From: VSJD01 sp964617825
GTDB taxonomy: Bacteria; Verrucomicrobiota; Kiritimatiellia; JAAZAB01
Direction: 5' to 3'
Length of the DNA: 64,000 bases
Assembly: GCA_964617825.1 (NCBI GenBank)
Contig: CAZTWL010000018.1
Location: forward strand, 1 to 64,000
Shown here: positions 15,539 through 24,664 of the stretch, in pieces
Position numbering within the stretch: position 1 is the first letter of the stretch
How the letters are laid out: each line of letters starts with the position of its first letter
Program-made: the position numbers and the translations under genes
Notes under the pieces: generated by a model
What the model saw: only the letters and a program-made list of their open reading frames with translations
Databases searched by the model: none
Told to the model about the DNA's origin: nothing

Positions 15539-17662
15539 ATGCGAAGCATCAAAGGATTGACCTTGGTTCTGGCATTCTTGTCCTCTACGGTTTTCGGCGG
15601 AGAAAACCTGGTTGCGGAAACAGGACTCAAACCGTATTTTCCAGCGCCGCCGGCTATTTTCGGACGCACACTCTGGGTGCATCCGCACGGCAGCGGTCTG
15701 CTCGACCGGAATGAACTTGTCGAAGTCATGAAGGAAGAAATGATGAAGCCGCGGTTTGGGCTCGAACCGCCGCTGGAGTCTTTGATGGAAAGCGACCCCG
15801 TTACCGGCGGAAACAAGGTCACCACAAAAGCATTGTATTCCTTGAAAACGGAACCGGGCCGCCCATTCATGCTTCGGGGGGGAGCGTCCCGTCCTCCATT
15901 TGAATGTTTCAATGATTTTACTGTGGACAAAACCGGTTATGCGGAATGGAAGAAAGCCCATCCGGAGTTCCTTGGATTCCGGATCAGCGAATGGGACAAC
16001 GATTTTTCCGGTTTGTTATGGGGCGAGAAGAAGAATGATCTCGGCAAAAGACTGTCCCGGTGCAAAGTATCCAAGCTGGCGGCCGAGAACATCGAAAAAC
16101 TTCTTAGCGGCCTCGCCAGGGAAAATGCGCTGGATAAAATGAAGGCTTACTATGACCGGATCGCGGAATTCTATTTCAATGACCGCGAAAAAATCATATC
16201 GCTGGACTGCTGTCGGGCGCTCAGTCACTATGCAATGGAATGGGGATGCGGGTTCTGCATGATTGAGACCACGGGGAGCAGCTATCAGCGTCATCAAATC
16301 CAGATGTACTTCATCCGCGGCGCCTCGCGGCAGTACGGCAACCGGCCGTGGGGATGGTATATCGCCCTTTGCATGAACAACCTCAAAGGATTCGGTACCA
16401 CGGAACCTGTTTACATGGGCCGGTCGGAACTCGGGAAGGCCGGAGGCAACGGTGGAATGTCGCCTTCGGTCAATCTCCGGGACCGGTTTCTTGCCTGGTA
16501 CGCTGGTGCCGGAGCCGTGATAAGCGAAAACTGGAGGACCATTTACTGCCAGGATGCCGACACGAACGGCATATGGGAGCTTTCGCCGCACGGCGAAGCC
16601 TTGCGGGAATGGTATGATTTCACGTTGAAAAATCCCGAACGGGGAGTCAGTTACGCTCCGGTGGCGATCGGCGTGCAGTGGGATCACCTGTTTTGTCCGA
16701 TTCAGGGCGGCGCGCCGGCCGGAGGCGTTTTCCTGGCCGAACAGGGCGACCGGATGACGGATGCCTTAATGCGCACGCTTGTTCCTTACCGGATGGACCG
16801 GTTTTTCAGCGACGAACAGTCCTGGGCGCTTGCCGAAACCCCCTACGGGGATATTTACGATGTGCTTCTGCCCGATCTGCCGAGCGGGCCGCTCGGAATG
16901 GATGTTCTTAAAAACTATCGCGTTTTTTTCCTTTCGGGTTCGTTCGATCCGGATGAAAAACTTGCCGCGCGCCTGAAAGAATACGTGGCCGGCGGCGGGA
17001 CGCTCATTATCAATGCCTCGCAACTCGGCAAATACCTCGGGTCGGAATTCACCGGAGTCAAGATCACGGGGGAATGCGGCGAAACAGGGGAAGACATCCT
17101 CTATCCGGACGGAACGAAGTCCTTTTCCATGAACCCGGGAAAATATGATTTCTGGAAAGCCGCATTGTCCGGTGGCCGGGCTCTCCTCCTCGATGCGAAA
17201 GGAAATCTCATGGCGGCCGCCAACCGCTATGGCCGCGGAAACGTCATTCTGACCACGCCCTGTTATCTGGTTCCGAAGGGCGCGAAGATGAATGGCCCGG
17301 ATCTTTTTGCCGAATGGGGTCAGTCGCATTTCCCCTTCCTGGATTGGATCTTCGGAAAAGTGTCGGAAGAGGTACTGCCTTTCACGGTGAAAGGAACGAT
17401 TCAATATGGAGTTAATCTTCTCGACAACGGCCTGCTGATATATTTGATCAACAACCATGGCGTTTTGAAAAATTCCCGCGATCCGCAGAAACTTGATCCC
17501 GCGAAAACAGCGCGGGTTGAACTTGACTTGCGAGAGCTCAAGATTGCGGGCATCCGAGAGTTGAGAACTGGAGAAGCGCTCGCCGCCGGGGCGAAAAACA
17601 CAGTTGAAATTTCTGTCCCGCCGGGCAATGTGCGGGTTGTTGAAATTACTTTTGCCCGATGA
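15539..17662 (+). CDS. Secreted glycosidase-like protein (beta-galactosidase-type architecture)
   Basis: 707 residues with a signal peptide (MRSIKGLTLVLAFLSSTVFG). The N-terminal ~420 residues resemble a TIM barrel, with YYDRIAEFYFNDREKIISLD (~203-222) and GAVISENWRTIYCQDADTNG, where acidic catalytic residues may lie. Residues ~440-580 resemble the trimerisation/amidotransferase-like domain of GH42-type enzymes (LKNYRVFFLSGSFDPDEKLA, LKEYVAGGGTLIINASQLG), and the end is a beta-sandwich. ATG 15539 is chosen because GGAG lies 5 bp upstream; the GTG at 15533 lies inside that site. Substrate unknown; it probably acts in the periplasm or outside the cell. Confidence 0.65.
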   Translation: MRSIKGLTLVLAFLSSTVFGGENLVAETGLKPYFPAPPAIFGRTLWVHPHGSGLLDRNELVEVMKEEMMKPRFGLEPPLESLMESDPVTGGNKVTTKALYSLKTEPGRPFMLRGGASRPPFECFNDFTVDKTGYAEWKKAHPEFLGFRISEWDNDFSGLLWGEKKNDLGKRLSRCKVSKLAAENIEKLLSGLARENALDKMKAYYDRIAEFYFNDREKIISLDCCRALSHYAMEWGCGFCMIETTGSSYQRHQIQMYFIRGASRQYGNRPWGWYIALCMNNLKGFGTTEPVYMGRSELGKAGGNGGMSPSVNLRDRFLAWYAGAGAVISENWRTIYCQDADTNGIWELSPHGEALREWYDFTLKNPERGVSYAPVAIGVQWDHLFCPIQGGAPAGGVFLAEQGDRMTDALMRTLVPYRMDRFFSDEQSWALAETPYGDIYDVLLPDLPSGPLGMDVLKNYRVFFLSGSFDPDEKLAARLKEYVAGGGTLIINASQLGKYLGSEFTGVKITGECGETGEDILYPDGTKSFSMNPGKYDFWKAALSGGRALLLDAKGNLMAAANRYGRGNVILTTPCYLVPKGAKMNGPDLFAEWGQSHFPFLDWIFGKVSEEVLPFTVKGTIQYGVNLLDNGLLIYLINNHGVLKNSRDPQKLDPAKTARVELDLRELKIAGIRELRTGEALAAGAKNTVEISVPPGNVRVVEITFAR

Positions 17663-17733
17663 TCCTGGGCGGGATCTGGCGCCTGGTGGCGCGGATGAGC
17701 GGGCGTGGCGCAATTGGCGGGGATCTGATCTCA

Positions 17734-18168
17734 ATGACAATGACATCAAACTGGTTCATCTGGGCGTTGTTGTCGGCGGTATTCGCGGCGTTGACGGCCA
17801 TCTTTGCGAAGATCGGGCTTGAGGGCGTGGATTCCGACCTGGCGACCTTGATTCGCACCGTGGTCATCATGGCGGTGCTGACCGCATTCGTGTATTTCGC
17901 CGGGAAGTGGAGCAATCCGTTCGCGCTTTCCTCAAAAACATGGTTTTTTTTGGTCCTCTCCGGATTGGCGACCGGCGCGTCATGGGTCTGTTATTTCCGG
18001 GCCCTGAAGGTTGGCGATGCCTCCAAGGTCGCTCCCGTCGACAAGCTCAGCCTGCTGCTTGTCGCGCTGTTCGCGGTTGTTTTCCTCGGCGAGCGGCCGT
18101 CCTTCAGGGAGTGGTCCGGAATCCTGCTGATCGGCGTGGGCGTGCTCGTTCTGGCATTCAAGCGCTGA
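17734..18168 (+). CDS. Half-size EamA-family (DMT) transporter
   Basis: 144 residues with four to five membrane helices: WFIWALLSAVFAALTAIFAK, VVIMAVLTAFVYFAG, WFFLVLSGLATGASWVCYF, LLLVALFAVVFLGER, GILLIGVGVLVLAF. This is one EamA repeat, as in the ~140-residue single-repeat members that probably work as dimers. The motif RALKVGDASKVAPVDKLS is typical of the family. The start MTMTSNWF at 17734 follows GGCGGGG; the longer frame from 17659 overlaps the end of the glycosidase-like gene and is unlikely. Substrate unknown. Confidence 0.8.
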   Translation: MTMTSNWFIWALLSAVFAALTAIFAKIGLEGVDSDLATLIRTVVIMAVLTAFVYFAGKWSNPFALSSKTWFFLVLSGLATGASWVCYFRALKVGDASKVAPVDKLSLLLVALFAVVFLGERPSFREWSGILLIGVGVLVLAFKR

Positions 18169-18207
18169 ACGCCGTGCGCGTTTCTGCGCCGGCTGCAATG
18201 CGGGCGG

Positions 18208-18813
18208 TTACTTTGTAAGGAAACCCTGCACGCCGGTCATGATCATTTGGGCGGCCAGTGCGGCCAGGATCAGGCCGGTGAGCTTGCTCAGGATGACGAT
18301 GCCCCGGTTGCCCAGCGTCCGCTGAATGCGTGAGCCCATGAGGAGTATCAGGCCAAGGCAGGCCACGGCAAGAAGCAAAGCCAGGCTGCCCAGGCCTTTT
18401 GCGGCAAGGCCGTTCAACTCCGCGCCCAAAACCAGCAGCGTGCCCGTTGTCGCCGGGCCGACAATAATGGGAATAGCCAGCGGCACAACCGCGATGTTGT
18501 CTCGGCGCGTGTCGCCGGTCGTTGTCGTGTTTCCCTGAACCATGCTCACGGCCGATAGGAAGAGGAGCGCGCCGGCGCCGATCCGGAAGGAGTTAAGCGT
18601 GATGCCGAAGAGCGCAAATAATTGATTGCCGGCGAAGAACAAGATCAGGCACAGGACAGCCGCGGCTCCGGAAACTGCCAAGGCCAGCTTGCGGCGCTGT
18701 TTTTTGCCGTATCCCTCCGTCATGCTGAGGAACATGGAAAGCGCGAAAAAGGGCGTGAATACGAAGACGAACTTTATCCACACACTCACAAATAGCGACA
18801 AGTTGCCGGTCAT
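18208..18813 (-). CDS. MarC-family integral membrane protein (first paralogue)
   Basis: 201 residues with six predicted helices. The family signature is AVVPLAIPIIVGPATTGTLLVLG (about 115-137). MarC (UPF0056) proteins are inner-membrane proteins of uncertain function; the old multiple-antibiotic-resistance link was not confirmed. ATG 18813 has GAGGA just upstream. It converges with the EamA gene. A second MarC gene lies at 60126-60734. Confidence 0.85.
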   Translation of the reverse strand: MTGNLSLFVSVWIKFVFVFTPFFALSMFLSMTEGYGKKQRRKLALAVSGAAAVLCLILFFAGNQLFALFGITLNSFRIGAGALLFLSAVSMVQGNTTTTGDTRRDNIAVVPLAIPIIVGPATTGTLLVLGAELNGLAAKGLGSLALLLAVACLGLILLMGSRIQRTLGNRGIVILSKLTGLILAALAAQMIMTGVQGFLTK

Positions 18814-18859
18814 TGTCCTCGTTCCTAACGCGGGTGCGGCCCACAACCTAAAGAAATCA

Positions 18860-18945
18860 ACCGCGGATCACACTGATAACACGGATGGAAAGGCAATTGT
18901 GCCCCGGGTTCATTCCAGATCGGTGTCATCCGGTTTATCCGTGGT
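18860..18945. repeat. Imperfect long inverted repeat with ACC[AG]CGGAT arms
   Basis: The left arm starting ACCGCGGAT (18860) and the reverse complement of the right arm ending ATCCGTGGT (18945) agree at about 19 of 25 positions, with internal ACACGGATG/CATCCGG repeats. This matches a short interspersed element familiar from many environmental PVC and deltaproteobacterial genomes (ATCCGTGGT / ACACGGATG boilerplate). It is non-coding and intergenic. Function unknown. Confidence 0.5.
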
Positions 18946-19102
18946 AAAATTCTTGTTTTTTTTACTGTTCACAGCACTTAAGGTACAATGCCGCAGATGG
19001 GCGCAAGATCCAAGCCTAAAAGGAATTTAACCGAGCATCTCGTTCGCCCTTGCCTGGCTTGCGATGACGGGATAGTCTTTGAGGCATCGACTGCCAAAGT
19101 TT

Positions 19103-19969
19103 ATGAACGACGAACCCCAGGTATATTTCGGTGTCGCCGGATGGTCTTATCCGGATTGGAACGGGATTCTCTATCCTCCCGGCATGCGCGCGCAACTGCC
19201 GTACATTGCGCGTTACGTGGATTTGATGGAGATCAACAGCACGTTCTATCGGCCGCCCCAGGCGCGCAATGTGGAAACCTGGCTGAAGCAGACGGCATTC
19301 AAACTGGAATTTCGCTTTGCCGCCAAATTGCACCAGGACATAACGCATGGCGGCAAAATGGATCCGGAAATGATTGGCGCCTTTCGCGAGGGATTCAAGC
19401 CCATGACCGAGGCCGGCAAACTCCTGCATTTGCTGGCGCAATTCAAATTCGATTTCAACGCTACCCCGGAACATCGCGCGCACCTTGTCCGGATCAGCGA
19501 AGCGTTCGGTGGCATGGCCAATCTGACCCTCGAACTGCGCCATAATTCCTGGCAGTCGCCGCAAGCCCTGTCTTTTTTGGAAGCCCTGCCGGTTACGGTG
19601 GCCAACCTTGATTATCCCCTGGCGCGCAACAGTTTTAATTTAACCGCATGCCGGATCGGCGCCAACCGCTATCTGCGCCTGCACGGACGCAATGCCGTTG
19701 CCTGGTTCGATAAAAAAGCCGGTCGCGACGAAACTTACAACTACTACTATTCGCGCGCTGAACTTGAAGGCATCCGCCAGAGGGCCGAATCCTTGCGCCA
19801 TGGAAGCCGCAGCCTGGTCGTGGTGGCCAACAATCATTTCCAGGCCAAGGAAGTAACCAATATCCTCCAGCTCAAATCCATAATGACCGGACGAAAAGTA
19901 CCGGTGCCGCCGGGCCTGCTGGCCAAATACTCCGAATTGAATGACATTGCCGAGCCGCCATCGGCATGA
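19103..19969 (+). CDS. DUF72 (YecE-like) protein
   Basis: 288 residues, TIM-barrel DUF72 family. Family marks are YFGVAGWSYPDWNGILYPPG near the N-terminus, LMEINSTFYRPP, FAAKLHQDITH, LELRHNSWQ and YLRLHGRN, ending in VVVANNHFQAKEVTNILQL. Biochemical role unknown; the fold suggests a nuclease- or isomerase-like barrel. ATG 19103 (MNDEPQVYF) fits family N-termini better than the TTG at 19079. It stands before the queD-queE pair without overlap. Confidence 0.85.
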   Translation: MNDEPQVYFGVAGWSYPDWNGILYPPGMRAQLPYIARYVDLMEINSTFYRPPQARNVETWLKQTAFKLEFRFAAKLHQDITHGGKMDPEMIGAFREGFKPMTEAGKLLHLLAQFKFDFNATPEHRAHLVRISEAFGGMANLTLELRHNSWQSPQALSFLEALPVTVANLDYPLARNSFNLTACRIGANRYLRLHGRNAVAWFDKKAGRDETYNYYYSRAELEGIRQRAESLRHGSRSLVVVANNHFQAKEVTNILQLKSIMTGRKVPVPPGLLAKYSELNDIAEPPSA

Positions 19970-20093
19970 TACGCTCTTTTTCCAGTCGTCCAGCTCCGTC
20001 GGGGCGCTCGATAAAGTTGTCCGTCAGCTGCCGGACCCGATTCAAAGTGGTTTGGTTTTTTCACGTTGGCGAAAATCCATATCTGGGGTTGTT

Positions 20094-20468
20094 ATGTTCG
20101 AAATCAGCGTCAAAACTCATTTTTCCGGCGCCCATTTCCTGAAGGGCTATGACGGGGTCTGCGCCAACTTGCATGGCCATAACTGGGAAGTGGAAGTGTT
20201 TTTGCGCGGCGCCAAAACCGATTCCGTGGGGATGCTGGTGGATTTTAAAAGGGTCAAGGCCGCCATTCATGAAGCCATCGATCCGTTGGATCACCGGGAA
20301 TTGAACCGGCTGGCCATGTTTGCCCATGAAAATCCGTCATCGGAAAACCTGGCCCGTTATCTTTTTGGCGCCCTGTCGAAGCAACTGAACAGCCGGAGCG
20401 TCAAAATCCAGCGGGTTTCGGTCAGCGAATCACCCGGGACATCCGCGGCCTATTGGGAAACCAAGTGA
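20094..20468 (+). CDS. queD: 6-carboxy-5,6,7,8-tetrahydropterin synthase
   Basis: 124 residues, the standard QueD length. Converts 7,8-dihydroneopterin triphosphate to 6-carboxytetrahydropterin, the second step of 7-deazaguanine (queuosine) synthesis. Zinc ligands are visible: FSGAHFL and CANLHGHNW, which includes the catalytic Cys followed by the HxH pair. Downstream are DHRELN and ENPSSENLA, the usual catalytic and substrate-binding positions. The start ATG at 20094 was chosen by homology; the longer frame from 19941 overlaps the DUF72 gene. The stop abuts the ATG of queE, so the two genes are probably translated together. Confidence 0.9.
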   Translation: MFEISVKTHFSGAHFLKGYDGVCANLHGHNWEVEVFLRGAKTDSVGMLVDFKRVKAAIHEAIDPLDHRELNRLAMFAHENPSSENLARYLFGALSKQLNSRSVKIQRVSVSESPGTSAAYWETK

Positions 20469-21110
20469 ATGGAACCTTGCCTGCAGGTCAGCGAAACGTT
20501 CGTTTCCATCCAGGGTGAATCCACTTTTGCCGGCCGGCCCTGTTTTTTCATCCGCTTGACCGGCTGTAACCTACGTTGCGCCTACTGTGACACGACTTAT
20601 GCCTTTAGCGGCGGGACGCCGCGGACCATTCCGCAACTGGTGGAAGCGTTCCGCGCCAGCGGCGTGGCGCTGGTGGAAGTCACCGGGGGCGAACCTCTAA
20701 TCCAGGACGGCACGCCGGACTTGCTTAAGGCCTTGCAGACGGCGCTTCCGGATGCCGTGGTGCTGTTGGAAACCAACGGCAGCAAGGATATATCGGTTGT
20801 CCCGCCGGGAGTGGTTGCCATTGTGGATGTAAAATGTCCGGCCAGCGGGGTCGCGGCTGCCATAGATTGGAAAAATCTGGAACGTCTTCGGCCGCAGGAT
20901 GAGGTCAAATTTGTGATTAGTGACCGCGCCGATTTTGATTGGGCGGCGCAGATTGTGCGCGATCATTCCCTGGCGTCAAAATGTCATGCCGTCTTGTTCA
21001 GTCCCGTCCTTGGCCGTGTGACTCCCGCCGTCCTGGCGGAATGGTTGCTGGTCTCGCGAGTCAACGCGCGGCTCAACCTGCAACTGCACAAGGTGATGGG
21101 AATGCGCTGA
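20469..21110 (+). CDS. queE: 7-carboxy-7-deazaguanine synthase (radical SAM)
   Basis: 213 residues. QueE rearranges 6-carboxytetrahydropterin to 7-carboxy-7-deazaguanine using a radical-SAM 4Fe-4S cluster. The N-terminus VSETFVSIQGESTFAGRPC is diagnostic. The cluster motif CNLRCAYC (CxxxCxxC, ~33-40) follows the TGCN turn, then VEVTGGEPL, the SAM-binding GGE motif. The gene begins on the base after the queD stop. queC and queF are not in the window, so the rest of the pathway must lie elsewhere. It converges with the kinase gene on the other strand. Confidence 0.92.
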   Translation: MEPCLQVSETFVSIQGESTFAGRPCFFIRLTGCNLRCAYCDTTYAFSGGTPRTIPQLVEAFRASGVALVEVTGGEPLIQDGTPDLLKALQTALPDAVVLLETNGSKDISVVPPGVVAIVDVKCPASGVAAAIDWKNLERLRPQDEVKFVISDRADFDWAAQIVRDHSLASKCHAVLFSPVLGRVTPAVLAEWLLVSRVNARLNLQLHKVMGMR

Positions 21111-21144
21111 CAAATTGGCCGGGGATAATCGACAAGCGCGGGAG

Positions 21145-23757
21145 TCAATCCCGGCGCCATTTCGATTTAAAAGGCCGCTGGCCAGGGGGCAGCGAGCGGG
21201 TTGCGTAATCGAGCGCTTTGATAATGGGGAAATTTTCCCGAGCGGTTTCCGTCTGGGCGTAGTTTCGATGGAAATCGATTAACGCTTCATTGATTCTCGT
21301 CAGGATATAGGTTGAATATTCTTTCCGGCGAATAGCGTCTGCCACGGCCTGTATGTTGGAAGTGTCTTCCGTTACCTCGGCCATTTTGATGAGATTAAGC
21401 AGCGCCTTATATGCCTGTCTTTCTTTGGGATCCATGGTGTTGATGGAAGTAGTTTTGTTTGACCCTGCGGAAGCAATGCCGGCGGTTTTTATGGCGGTCG
21501 TCGGAATGGCTGCCGCCGACTTAACCTGCAGATTGGTTGACGTCTCGGTTGCCGGCCTCGACCTTGTCGGCGCTTGCCGGATAAGGGCCTCGCCCAGCGG
21601 ACCTCCGGCGGCAAATTCCTTTTCGGCTGCCGCCCAGTCGTTCGCGCAGCGCGCCAGGACAAGTCCGCGCTTCAGTTTTGTCGCCGGCTCGGAATTGTCG
21701 CCCAGGCGTTTCAACTTTTCCCCGGCGCTTAATTCGCTAATCGAAAAATCACGACCAACATAGCCCGCGCTGACCTGACGCTGCGCATTGATTTTTTCTC
21801 CGGCGATGCCGTTGACCATGATTGTTTCCGAGCGGCCACCCTTGAATTCCACCATCACGTTTTTGCCCCGGTTGCCTTCAAAAGACTTGGCCACCTGTTC
21901 CGGCCAGCCGGCAGCCTGTTGGGCCAGGTTGCCAAGTGCGCCGACCTCGTTTGTGACGGTGAACAAATCGGCTTCGTTCCGGGCTGCTTCTAGCCGTTGG
22001 GTCAATGCCGTGGTATTGCCTTTGAGCAGGTCGTCCGCCAGCGCATCCGCCAGGGCGGACAGTTTCGCTTTGGTTGCGGCGGCCTTCAAGGTCCGGGTTT
22101 GTTCCATTGCCTGTTGCCGGGCCTTGACCTCGTTGGCCAAGGCTGTCCGGACGGATTTCATTTCCGCCGTGTCCGGGGCCGGGTCCATCGCGATCCGCTG
22201 GAGCGCGCCTGCAAAATTACTTTGGGCAATCTGGGCCTGGACATCGGCTCTTAAAGCCATGATCGCCTTGCCGAGCGCCGATCGCTTATGGAAACGCTCC
22301 ATACGCGCGATATCCTCGCCGATTTTGTTCTCGAACTCCGTTCCTTTGCACTCATCGGCCAGGGCGAGCAGTAATTTCCGCGCATTCACAAAATCGTCCG
22401 GGTGTTCGCGGGCGTACAGCAGCGCCTCACGGTATCTTGTCGCGAGCATGGCCGGGGACTTATCCGCGGCCGGAGTCGAAGAAAGCGCCGGAAGCGCAAC
22501 CGGCGCGGATGTGGCTGTGGAAATGGCTGGGACTGTGGCGACAGGACCGATGGCGATCGTGGACACCGCGCCGGTGGAGGCGGCCGCTGGGGACGTGCGC
22601 CATGATCCCCGCGCCAGGAGCGTTAGCCCGATTCCCACGAAGATTCCCAGCAGGGCGCCCGCGGCCCATTTGATTGCCTGGCCGTTCGACTTGCCGCTTG
22701 TTTGCGTTTTTAATTCAATGGGGGCGGGTTGGGGACGGCGCGGCGCCCTTTCGCCAATCAAACGCAGCAAAACGGATTCGCCGGGATGTAACGCATCCTT
22801 TGTCGGTCGTTCACCGGCAAGAACGCGGGCGATATCCGCCCGCAATGCCGCGTAGTCCGCGTGGCGGTCATTGCGGTTTTTGGCCAGCATGATCTCCAGC
22901 AGGATGATGCAGGCTTCCGAGATTTCCGGGCGCTCGATGCGCGGGTCCGGCAAAGATTCGCTGACCTGCTTTTTCAGGGTCTCCATCAAGCTGCTGCCGG
23001 CGAAGGGCAGCTTGCCGGTGAGCAGGTGATATAAGGTGGTGCCCAGGGAATATATGTCGGACCGGCAATCCAGGTCCAGGCAATTATCGATTTGTTCCGG
23101 GCTCATGTAGTTGGGAGAGCCGATAATATCCCCGGACATGGTCAGTTCCGTGGCATCGTCCAGGCACTTGGCCAGGCCAAAATCGGTCAGCTTGGCTTCG
23201 CCGCTGGAGGCCAGCAGGATATTGGCCGGCTTAATATCCCGGTGCAGCAGGCGATGCTCGCGCCAGGCGTAATCCAGGGCCCCGGCCAGTTTATCGATCA
23301 GCTTCAGGGCGTCGGTTTCCGCCATGGGCCCGTTGCGCTGCAAACTTTGTTCCAGCGAGTCTCCGGGTATATAGCTCATGGCCAAATACAAGATGCCGTC
23401 GTCCTCGCCCGTTTCATGGGCCATGACAATATTGGGATGATCAAGGCGTGCCAGGAGTTGAACTTCCTTGAAAAAACGCTGGACACGCGCTTTCTGGCCT
23501 CTGAGGCTGGCGGGCAGGATTTTCAGGGCGACGTCGCGGCCCATTGAAGTCTGGCGGGCCAGGTACACTTCACCCATGCCGCCCTTGCCGAGAAGTTTTT
23601 GGATTCGGAACTGGCCGATTGTTACGCCCGGGCCGGGTCCTTTGCGGGGCACGGTCAGCGTCTTGCTGCATTGGGGGCATAGAACCTGAGTTCCGGCGGC
23701 CGTGGACGCGGTTTCCTGTTCCGCCTTGCATTCCGGGCATGCAAAGGTGATCAGCAT
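21145..23757 (-). CDS. Membrane Ser/Thr protein kinase with N-terminal zinc ribbon
   Basis: 870 residues. Order: zinc ribbon CPEC...CPQC (7-30); Hanks-type kinase domain (~50-310) with LGKGGMGEV glycine loop, VALK Lys79, HRDIKPAN Asp174, DFG 192-194, GSPNYMSPEQ activation segment; linker; one membrane helix (~357-380, WAAGALLGIFVGIGLTLLA); then a long extracytoplasmic helical region rich in Ala and Gln (~430-800). All catalytic residues are present, so it should be active. The start ATG at 23757 has GAGG upstream; the longer frame runs into thiD. The C-terminal part probably senses something in the periplasm. This architecture is frequent in PVC bacteria. Confidence 0.88.
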   Translation of the reverse strand: MLITFACPECKAEQETASTAAGTQVLCPQCSKTLTVPRKGPGPGVTIGQFRIQKLLGKGGMGEVYLARQTSMGRDVALKILPASLRGQKARVQRFFKEVQLLARLDHPNIVMAHETGEDDGILYLAMSYIPGDSLEQSLQRNGPMAETDALKLIDKLAGALDYAWREHRLLHRDIKPANILLASSGEAKLTDFGLAKCLDDATELTMSGDIIGSPNYMSPEQIDNCLDLDCRSDIYSLGTTLYHLLTGKLPFAGSSLMETLKKQVSESLPDPRIERPEISEACIILLEIMLAKNRNDRHADYAALRADIARVLAGERPTKDALHPGESVLLRLIGERAPRRPQPAPIELKTQTSGKSNGQAIKWAAGALLGIFVGIGLTLLARGSWRTSPAAASTGAVSTIAIGPVATVPAISTATSAPVALPALSSTPAADKSPAMLATRYREALLYAREHPDDFVNARKLLLALADECKGTEFENKIGEDIARMERFHKRSALGKAIMALRADVQAQIAQSNFAGALQRIAMDPAPDTAEMKSVRTALANEVKARQQAMEQTRTLKAAATKAKLSALADALADDLLKGNTTALTQRLEAARNEADLFTVTNEVGALGNLAQQAAGWPEQVAKSFEGNRGKNVMVEFKGGRSETIMVNGIAGEKINAQRQVSAGYVGRDFSISELSAGEKLKRLGDNSEPATKLKRGLVLARCANDWAAAEKEFAAGGPLGEALIRQAPTRSRPATETSTNLQVKSAAAIPTTAIKTAGIASAGSNKTTSINTMDPKERQAYKALLNLIKMAEVTEDTSNIQAVADAIRRKEYSTYILTRINEALIDFHRNYAQTETARENFPIIKALDYATRSLPPGQRPFKSKWRRD

Positions 23758-23764
23758 ATAGGCC

Positions 23765-24664
23765 TCATTTCTGCCGGCTGAGAACCCCATGGACATAACG
23801 CTTGGCGCCCCGGACTGCCGCGGGCAAATCGGCGCCAAGGGCCAGGTGCGCGGTGAGCGCCGCCGAAAACATGCAGCCCGTCCCGTGCGTGGCTACCTTA
23901 AGGCGGGCGGAGCGAAACCGGTAAATTTGTCCGGAATGGTAGAGCACATCGGTCACTGTTTGGCCCGGCAAGTGGCCGCCTTTGACGACACAAGCCGCAC
24001 GATACCGCGCGCCGATTGCCCGTGCGGCCGCTTCCATCGCCGGCAAACTTTCGATGGCTTGGCCGTACAATTCCTCGGCTTCCGGCAGATTGGGGGTAAT
24101 GACGTCGGCCAGGGGCAAAAGCCGGTTGCAGAGAGCGTTGACGGCGTCCCGGCGCAGCAGCCGCGCGCCGGAGGTGGCAATCATAACCGGATCGACAACG
24201 AGCCATGGAATATGCCGGCGTTGGATTGTCCGGGCCACGGCCGCGATAATTGCGGCCGAATACAACATGCCGGTCTTGGCGGCCGCCACGTCAAATCCGG
24301 CGCACACGGTTTCGATCTGGAGCGTTACCATGGCCGGAGTTGCGGCGAGGATGCCGCGCACTTCGGCCGGATTCTGGGCGGTCAGACAGGTGATCGCCGA
24401 GGTGCCGAAGGCGCCGAGGGCGGTGAACGCTTTCAAGTCAGCCTGGATGCCGGCGCCGCCGCCGCTGTCGGATCCGGCAATGGTCATGACTACAGGGGTG
24501 GGGGGCCTTCTTTTTTGCGACGGTTGCAGCAGCGATGATCGAAGCGCAAGGCGGCTCGGCGAGAAGTCTTGCCCTGCCAGAACAGAATGATCCTTAGCGG
24601 TAGGGCGGAGCCTCCGGCTGAGCCGGGAGCGTTGTCCAGCAACTGCTTTGTTTTTACTCATCAT
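23765..24664 (-). CDS. thiD: Hydroxymethylpyrimidine/phosphomethylpyrimidine kinase
   Basis: 299 residues. Phosphorylates HMP and HMP-P for thiamine synthesis. The ribokinase-family fold begins at VVMTIAGSDSGGGAGIQADL; LTAQNPAEV, VDPVMIATSG, ITPNLPEAEELYG, CVVKGGHL and THGTGCMFSAA (anion hole/catalytic Asp region) follow in order. The N-terminus is ~58 residues longer than usual ThiD and low in complexity (QRSRLSRRLRPTAKDHSV). I start at ATG 24664 because GGGAG lies just upstream and the start overlaps the stop of the preceding gene by 11 bp; the real start could be further in. No TPP riboswitch is visible. Confidence 0.85.
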   Translation of the reverse strand: MMSKNKAVAGQRSRLSRRLRPTAKDHSVLAGQDFSPSRLALRSSLLQPSQKRRPPTPVVMTIAGSDSGGGAGIQADLKAFTALGAFGTSAITCLTAQNPAEVRGILAATPAMVTLQIETVCAGFDVAAAKTGMLYSAAIIAAVARTIQRRHIPWLVVDPVMIATSGARLLRRDAVNALCNRLLPLADVITPNLPEAEELYGQAIESLPAMEAAARAIGARYRAACVVKGGHLPGQTVTDVLYHSGQIYRFRSARLKVATHGTGCMFSAALTAHLALGADLPAAVRGAKRYVHGVLSRQK

